From Endotrypanum monterogeii (lineage: Eukaryota; Euglenozoa; Kinetoplastea; Trypanosomatida; Trypanosomatidae): a stretch of DNA of 64,000 nucleotides. The translations under genes were made by a program, and so were the position numbers. The DNA is taken from contig CM007346.1 of assembly GCA_000333855.2 (NCBI GenBank), forward strand, positions 838,365-902,364, given 5' to 3'. The notes under the pieces were generated by a model. The model was not told where the DNA came from and made no database searches. It saw only the letters and a list, made by a program, of their open reading frames with translations. This document shows, piece by piece, positions 60,201 through 64,000 of this stretch; within the stretch, counting starts at the first letter, position 1; each line of letters starts with the position of its first letter.

Positions 60201-63200
60201 TATCTTACAGAGGTCCCTGCCACGGACTTGCAGCAGTGGGACACGGAGCGTGCCGACAACTACCTGAACCGTGAGAGCGGCATTGTTTTCGGCTCCGGAG
60301 ATGTGATGACGGCGGTCGTGTACGTGAGAGAGCGGTGCATCGGCTACGAGCGCAATGGGCTGCCGCTAAACATCTTGCACCGCGATATCCATCCTTTCGT
60401 GCGATACCTCTTTCCTTTCGTGGAGCTCTACAACAGCGACAGTCGGGCCAAGTGGATGTATTCGCCGGACGAGGCCGTCTTGACAGCACGTTACACAATG
60501 CGCGCCATCTTGACGTCTTGGACCTCCTTAGCGTTGCCGCTCGTGAGGGAGAATTTGTCTTGCACTCTGCCTCCCTCTCGCGCGGCTGATCGGGAGGTAA
60601 CTCTTGGAGTGTTGGGTGCGGACGGAGATGAGATGCAGATGGTGTATATTCCTCCTCCACAATTTGACCAGCCCAGTGGCCGTGAAATGTTTGTGCGCCT
60701 TGAGCGCTTTGAGGGCTGCATGGCTATCGTCCGCGACGAGGCCGGGTCTGTTCAGCGAGTCTGTGCGGCTGCCCTCGAGCCGGACACTGCAAAGGAACTG
60801 TCTTCATTTCCAGCGTCAGGTGCGGTGCGTGCATGCATCCAGGCATGTGTGCCAGAGCTCGCTACCTTTGCTGCTCAATGTCTTGCGGGTCTAAAGCCGT
60901 CTTCACCCGGCCCCTCTGCTGCCTCGACGCTTTTGTTTAGCTCTAGGCAAGGTGGCCAAGCGGATGTGGCGCAGCAACGCGTTGTGCTGACTAAACCGGC
61001 ATCTCTCCTGCGCACACTTCGCCTGCTGTTTTCATTGCACAGCTCACTTCCAGACAAGGGAGGTACTCACTGCGGTGTCAGTGTCTCCTACAACGATTCC
61101 TCTGTAGGTGTAGCTGACAGTGACGCTGGTGAGTCGGTGGGCGATGCAAATACGACGCCGCTGGCGACAGCACACTCCCCAGCTGCCGCGGTGAAGGCTA
61201 TATACGACCTCTTGCCGTTTCTGGATGCGGTGTTGCCAGCAACGCGTTTGAACTTACCTCCGCGCGTTTTGCTGCGCGAGTCTTGGAATGAGCTCTGGTG
61301 CAACCCCCACCTTCGTGAGCGCTTGTCCATCAGTGTTCCCCAAGTCACCACCTCCAGGTCAGACGCGGCGGTTGCGATTCAGGGGGAGGCAGCGATGGAC
61401 AACGTGAGCACGCGCACCGAGGACGCAGACTCAACCCCGCTCACGACTGTCAAAAGATTCGAAAAGCGTCTCATTGGGAATCGGTGTCGCGGGGACGCGC
61501 TGCTGTGCCCGACGTGCGGGGAGCGGTGGTCAGCCTGCACGGCACGCCACTCGGCACCGTCCAGCTGGTGTGACTTACTGGATCGTCTTCTTCGGCTACT
61601 CCAAAAGCAGTACCTCCAGCAATATCCACATCGGAAGGACCAGTGCACATCTCCCTACTGTAGCTGGTACACTGAGTGGACGGATGGCCCGATCACGGCG
61701 AACAGCCCTGCTACTGATGCCGAGGAACCGCTGATCTCTGTGCCAGCCCTAGCAGCTTCCGCCGCCGCGGGTGACAACGATCACCGGACGTCGATGCTAA
61801 CTGAGTCTTTCGATGCAATGATGTGGGAGGACGTTGATGATGATAACGACGAGGCCGCTTCGGCGGTAGCAGGCGGTCCCGGCGAACAGCGAGTGGATGA
61901 GGAAGAGGACGAAACGTTTGGTGAGGCGACAGGCACGCAATATGATTATTCGGTAGCCTCCAGCATTGAGGAGGTGTCGAATGAGCGTAGTGAAACATCT
62001 CCCGACGAGGAGAGCAACGAAGACGAGATGGAGGAAGTGGAGGAGGGGGAGGATGTAGAGGGGGCTGCGACAGTGGCCACCCGCTTCACACACGACTCCT
62101 GTGCTGTCACCGTAGCAGAAAGCGAGAAAAGTGCGGAGGCGCCAATGAGGTTGACTATTTCCCCAATGGCGGAGAGTGCCCATGGGGAGGGGGGGAGAGA
62201 CGACGACCGTACATGGGTCAAAGGATATGGAGAAACAAAGGAGGCTTCTTTCACCTTCACCGGCTACCTCGTTTCTTCGGCCGTTCTGCGTGGTCGGATG
62301 GAATTTGACCGTATTGAGCTCCCCGACAGTGACGGCGCCGACGGGGCTGCCAGCCAGGAGTGGGCTTGCTCCATGTGTACCTTCATTAATGAACCCTCTA
62401 CTGTGAGATGCGCCATCTGCTCGAACGCTCGTCCTGGCGCGTCGTGGACGTGTCCGATGTGCAGTTTTTCCTACAACGCCCTCTCGGCACCGACATGCTT
62501 GACGTGCGGGTGCATGCGTCCGAGCATCGTTCGACGTCAAGAGGCACCAGGTCTGTCCTGTTACTGCACTCGATGCTACCAGCGCGAGTTTGTCCGTGAC
62601 TTCCACGCGCTTCGTCACAGACATTTGTGCACCGTCTGCGCTCGCGTGACGCGGTGGCTCCCAAAAGATAAGTTCTCCACCTCCCTTGAGGCACGTCTCA
62701 TCGGCGACGGCGCCACATTGGAGTTTCAGTGGACGCTGGATGGATCGAAGATTGTCTGCTTCGGCATGCACACCCACGCGTACGATGCGGACATGTTGTG
62801 GGCGTTGGTCGAGACAGCTGCTAAGCAGGTGGGGTCATCTGCCGCGGTGGAGGTGGGCCGCTATGTTTGTCCAATGCCGGAGCGGCCGCTCACTTCAAAT
62901 CTCGCGACCGCACAAATGCGCCGAAATTTATCGGCGGCATCGGTTGCTCCTGAGCCATGTATGGTCGGCGCCATTGTGTACTACGCGAGCGCCATTCTCC
63001 TTCGTAATGCAACCCTGTTGCCTCCCGCGCAGCTTAGCCAATCAGAGTTTCTGCGCCGAATTCACGTTTGCTCGAAAGAGTGGCTGGAGGGCTGGGGTCG
63101 GTTCTTGCCCTCGACTGTCACCCCCATTTTCTTCCAGTGTCTTCAGATGCTGCAGGATGGAATTCACGAGCCGGAGTTGGTCACAACAATAGCTACGGTC

Positions 63201-64000
63201 GCCTTGGTGTTAATCCAGCAACAATCACATCACCTGTCAACGGAGAAGGACGCATTACTTTATGCGCTGTGTCTAAACGCCATGCGGCATGATGATGCGG
63301 GGCTGCGGAAGGCTAGCTACGAGTGTCTGAGCGCTTTGATGGAGGACAATGCATGCGCTCAGTTGAATGCGCAGCCGCTGGTACCGGTGCTGTGCATGGA
63401 ACCCCTCGTGGAGGGGCAGCAGCGGGCAACGATTTTGGCGCTTCTCCACCACGCATCCATGCGAACCACCTCAGCGATTGCGAAAGCCAGCGCGTGCCTG
63501 GTGCGCACTGTGGACGCGATGGAGCGAAAGGGTCCTCTACCGCCCATGCTGGGCAGGCCCTTCCCGTATGTTGTAGCCTTGACGGAGACGCGCCTCAACG
63601 AGGCTGGGGAGCTGCTTGTGGGTCAGGTGCGCGGCAGCGTTGGCGTGGCGCCGACAAAGGGAGGTAAGTTCTACTACGAGGTGGAGGTTCCGCCGGATTT
63701 CACGGACAGATCCAAGACGGTGGTGATGGGATGGGGCACCTTGGAGCACGAGCGTATTGCCTCAGCGCAGCACGTCGGGTCTGACTTGCATTCATGGGGT
63801 TACAACTGCCGCGAGCACCTTAGGTTAATGATGACCGAGCAGGCGATACCCGTGCCGCGGCGCCCGTGTGCAGGTGATGTTATTGGGTCCATGATTGACC
63901 TGGAGACGATGATGGTGTGTTGGACGATCAATGGGCAGGAGATATCGTGGGTATCGGTGCCGGCGCAGGGGGACGGGGAGGAGATCTATCCATACGTGAG
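54297..64000 (+). CDS. giant multi-SPRY, RanBP2-zinc-finger protein (3' end outside window)
   Basis: One uninterrupted frame from ATG 54297 (MESPSHSSPAVGSVQACF) to the window edge, at least 3,234 residues with no stop seen; another in-frame ATG is at 54393. Recognised parts: a Gln-rich region at about 530-545; a poly-Thr tract with an acidic patch at about 700-745; a poly-Pro run near 842; a SPRY-like module at about 1450-1605 (FFIGLASADVP, YFMGDGTVQYGD, VVMALNGVTL); a second at about 1900-2060 (YYYFGLVANNG, GIVFGSGDVMTAVVY); a Cys cluster near 2400 (CPTCGERWSAC); an acidic stretch at about 2500-2600; two RanBP2-type zinc fingers, WACSMCTFINEPSTVRCAIC at about 2689 and WTCPMCSFSYNALSAPTCLTC at about 2717; another Cys/His cluster after them; and a third SPRY at about 3100-3234 (KFYYEVEV, DVIGSMIDLETMMVCWTING). 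SPRY plus RanBP2 fingers in a giant protein suggests a ubiquitin-pathway scaffold or E3 ligase. The catalytic end, if any, lies downstream. Confidence 0.9.
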   Translation, partial: MESPSHSSPAVGSVQACFESSAAISTCRVEEIMSMPPDHLARVAWPLLTNAQRVLSMKDFYFTPPIRVSTSPRATEGVFAGGIEKCVTELTENLSQVRYGETPLSTAQLRAAALGYFIGVSPSSRETLQTSSPCAGAAASGTGAQGAQAVDYPMCKTEPFSYQPALALSDIFEFAIQSLPEASERDLGDITSGGGPVGTLPSTSRIYMSTSALTYPMESVSGAAAGAGATSIGGAPRHAAAIQLGSHNRGDKGTANTQGSATAVSGEHLQGDAHSKTATTAAATATTGKSKQTTARTTGSSTVSYGSDDASDRENYERKTRRSFAEQVDVQWESVVGNVLIPDGCAGYSASGTASASAASPLSEGNGALLRQKILRTAVVLCSRAPTCAEAGHSLACLLKHALRAVSATDAIRGADGGAVSAPVLQPPLSSSAYHHQRAPPQPTQRAAAAQPMEKRETRGMVKQSLSSIGVSSHHQHTSLAQQQAALWVEVVLPLLHLVPLVEWSHDTLMELGQILETVTPSVPAKLVALAQQQQRMQQQQQHEQRPRSRKEGGFGAGHVVGFHRSSQGRKKDHSVCARTAETSAPAPVGGGGAAEVVKFSIRVPFEIGFSVPSVMAKDRSCNIAHESATTAGSGPDAMQSDIAGSSLTDPAAPVLNTSESRPSTGNRYPSYPSSAFHEVPEIHDSTDHPGAVAVTGETYVVDEDHEENESVDVETEGEDVYDEGSTTASTTTTTTTATSTSSPSRNVRDSALNVSESSHENDDTDGTGQADEAECLTVSSAHENFDALPCRRRRTRMIELCLPYATRVSVDIIDKMQWDRASRGLDVFFLPLESDAYCTENCPPPPPPPPPGKFSLTTALPGVAGAHRTGSASTATSAKEARKSIRLPLSLQSFREEHSNTAFSYPGPCRVVITSLPEDSTHTLSGEVCAQLQLSIDTRWCNEWTVALSTAQRSVAVRLLAWMEQRVHVSGDQQQSQQRRCRLAGSLLLRGGLKTITGSGISAPDSSQVATAEGTSSALHVPIEAIATPAVTGAAASGTAAVASLVDPFIQSLYEMSVTALRGRVRCYAVHADCVRAVLLVISHAFLNDRGGYLHGDPLTWRSPTWSDAVRRVSLASTTVGSSNSGENALEVALFIMRNVSFFFTASTVSSTQVVDAVIDLFSIPGITVTVIKSALEDRRQLGNTLWVIVDLLTKCSATWRSPKHMALVSQAVRRLLLLGCTGPSVVAQSHQGYLFSHHFDGGTSVDGFSATSAAPVTLSGSMSSPGIAAAAGHYLGAVSGCGRATESNLRRGVHALLSQLFRLLRALLHRVQSTQAAPHRFLMEPWEYGPFAAFTVSLMSTPMDASDVQVCAPHFAEVVTGLLPSFTRLSRTESLLLTSETAEQEFLVEVAKYVRGRMPSASSPSGGCGSADRDGGGVLGDSATPASREQHLFRRYQETANGNNVTCMSSVPSTLGDGGGLWDIPQGTASASWTPGHVRVELWSGSASGFFIGLASADVPIARCEPETDANGIYFMGDGTVQYGDVTRRQRRLPQWRAGDVVELSFIFAHGGWDVVMALNGVTLTRLALPRRDFRLVAANHQSSKYTAGHSHEHVHVLSVTPLHSGGVKSSGGAAPRSRAPGLSSPSSLASAPADVRLSPFARLTLFGVSLFLELVLHYLVLRSSHHARAVTIATANSAAGQTEGLSLVQACTAPLQHSVQQLVQLLNELAITDNSGTAGAEDGDMYHVKRTAARNVTNAMLLDLVVTLSIAVPASPALLATHVDVLTAVAECAAVARKTRSVALSALYNAISQRSATSGCDASSTLSPSSATATVAAAPVTANAVRRLWVACHQLASVSSDYQPRFSSASVPSSCVTVFAGGRRIEHKRTGSSSTGGNGTASSNVRSMSYACNPIDLKNPSTPDIVRVSVRIQRGFQCETLGRYYYFGLVANNGLSQLSASNGTLECTTYPGERSKQPWSYYISDYLTEVPATDLQQWDTERADNYLNRESGIVFGSGDVMTAVVYVRERCIGYERNGLPLNILHRDIHPFVRYLFPFVELYNSDSRAKWMYSPDEAVLTARYTMRAILTSWTSLALPLVRENLSCTLPPSRAADREVTLGVLGADGDEMQMVYIPPPQFDQPSGREMFVRLERFEGCMAIVRDEAGSVQRVCAAALEPDTAKELSSFPASGAVRACIQACVPELATFAAQCLAGLKPSSPGPSAASTLLFSSRQGGQADVAQQRVVLTKPASLLRTLRLLFSLHSSLPDKGGTHCGVSVSYNDSSVGVADSDAGESVGDANTTPLATAHSPAAAVKAIYDLLPFLDAVLPATRLNLPPRVLLRESWNELWCNPHLRERLSISVPQVTTSRSDAAVAIQGEAAMDNVSTRTEDADSTPLTTVKRFEKRLIGNRCRGDALLCPTCGERWSACTARHSAPSSWCDLLDRLLRLLQKQYLQQYPHRKDQCTSPYCSWYTEWTDGPITANSPATDAEEPLISVPALAASAAAGDNDHRTSMLTESFDAMMWEDVDDDNDEAASAVAGGPGEQRVDEEEDETFGEATGTQYDYSVASSIEEVSNERSETSPDEESNEDEMEEVEEGEDVEGAATVATRFTHDSCAVTVAESEKSAEAPMRLTISPMAESAHGEGGRDDDRTWVKGYGETKEASFTFTGYLVSSAVLRGRMEFDRIELPDSDGADGAASQEWACSMCTFINEPSTVRCAICSNARPGASWTCPMCSFSYNALSAPTCLTCGCMRPSIVRRQEAPGLSCYCTRCYQREFVRDFHALRHRHLCTVCARVTRWLPKDKFSTSLEARLIGDGATLEFQWTLDGSKIVCFGMHTHAYDADMLWALVETAAKQVGSSAAVEVGRYVCPMPERPLTSNLATAQMRRNLSAASVAPEPCMVGAIVYYASAILLRNATLLPPAQLSQSEFLRRIHVCSKEWLEGWGRFLPSTVTPIFFQCLQMLQDGIHEPELVTTIATVALVLIQQQSHHLSTEKDALLYALCLNAMRHDDAGLRKASYECLSALMEDNACAQLNAQPLVPVLCMEPLVEGQQRATILALLHHASMRTTSAIAKASACLVRTVDAMERKGPLPPMLGRPFPYVVALTETRLNEAGELLVGQVRGSVGVAPTKGGKFYYEVEVPPDFTDRSKTVVMGWGTLEHERIASAQHVGSDLHSWGYNCREHLRLMMTEQAIPVPRRPCAGDVIGSMIDLETMMVCWTINGQEISWVSVPAQGDGEEIYPYV

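Noticed and set aside
61797..62777. 326-codon minus-strand frame
   Set aside because: It lies opposite the zinc-finger region of the giant gene, whose plus-strand cysteine pattern is clear.
1..64000. tRNA, rRNA, snRNA or CRISPR
   Set aside because: No tRNA B-box type motif in context, no rRNA-like stretch and no spaced direct-repeat array was seen.

Overview
The window is nuclear DNA from a trypanosomatid flagellate, most likely Leishmania or a close relative (Leishmaniinae). Every supported gene lies on the + strand and none needs an intron. The genes are separated by long intergenic stretches rich in pyrimidine tracts followed by AG and in TG, CA and TA dinucleotide runs. This is the layout of a trypanosomatid polycistronic unit, in which mRNAs are made by spliced-leader trans-splicing and polyadenylation. 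No strand switch, tRNA, rRNA or CRISPR array was seen.

Layout. 0.5-10.8 kb: small two-helix membrane protein, YIP1-family Golgi/ER protein, ORC1/CDC6-like AAA+ ATPase, ribosomal protein eL38, and a kynureninase-like protein lacking the cofactor lysine. 10.8-15.7 kb: gene-poor, repeat-bearing stretch with a 127-N gap, a 452-bp-offset repeat and an adapter-like scar. 15.7-24.5 kb: SHIPPO/STPGR-like cytoskeletal candidate, Sec1/Munc18 protein, mitoribosomal mS34 candidate. 24.5-28.2 kb: a T-depleted C-rich tract, then an AT-richer island with a NIT2 omega-amidase and an alpha/beta-hydrolase-fold protein lacking its nucleophile serine. 28.9-40.4 kb: a 1238-residue coiled-coil protein, a small unknown ORF beside a 10-N gap with duplicated flanks, a 281-residue unknown protein and a WD40/coiled-coil protein. 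41.9-44.2 kb: two copies of RPL35 (uL29) identical up to the last codon. 45.6-51.5 kb: an 876-residue disordered protein whose C-terminus resembles the CtIP/Sae2 signature, then SLY1. 54.3 kb to the window end: one open frame of more than 3,200 residues with three SPRY-type modules and RanBP2-type zinc fingers, unfinished at the edge.

The genes share no single pathway, as expected for a constitutively transcribed kinetoplastid array. They cover secretion (YIP1, SEC1, SLY1), translation (eL38, uL29, mS34), DNA replication and possibly repair, amino-acid metabolism, cytoskeleton and probably ubiquitin signalling. The best leads are the candidate CtIP/Sae2 orthologue, the two apparent pseudoenzymes (kynureninase-like and hydrolase-like) and the giant SPRY/zinc-finger protein. 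Several oddities (both N gaps, the adapter-like scar, the C-rich tract) may be assembly artefacts and are labelled so.
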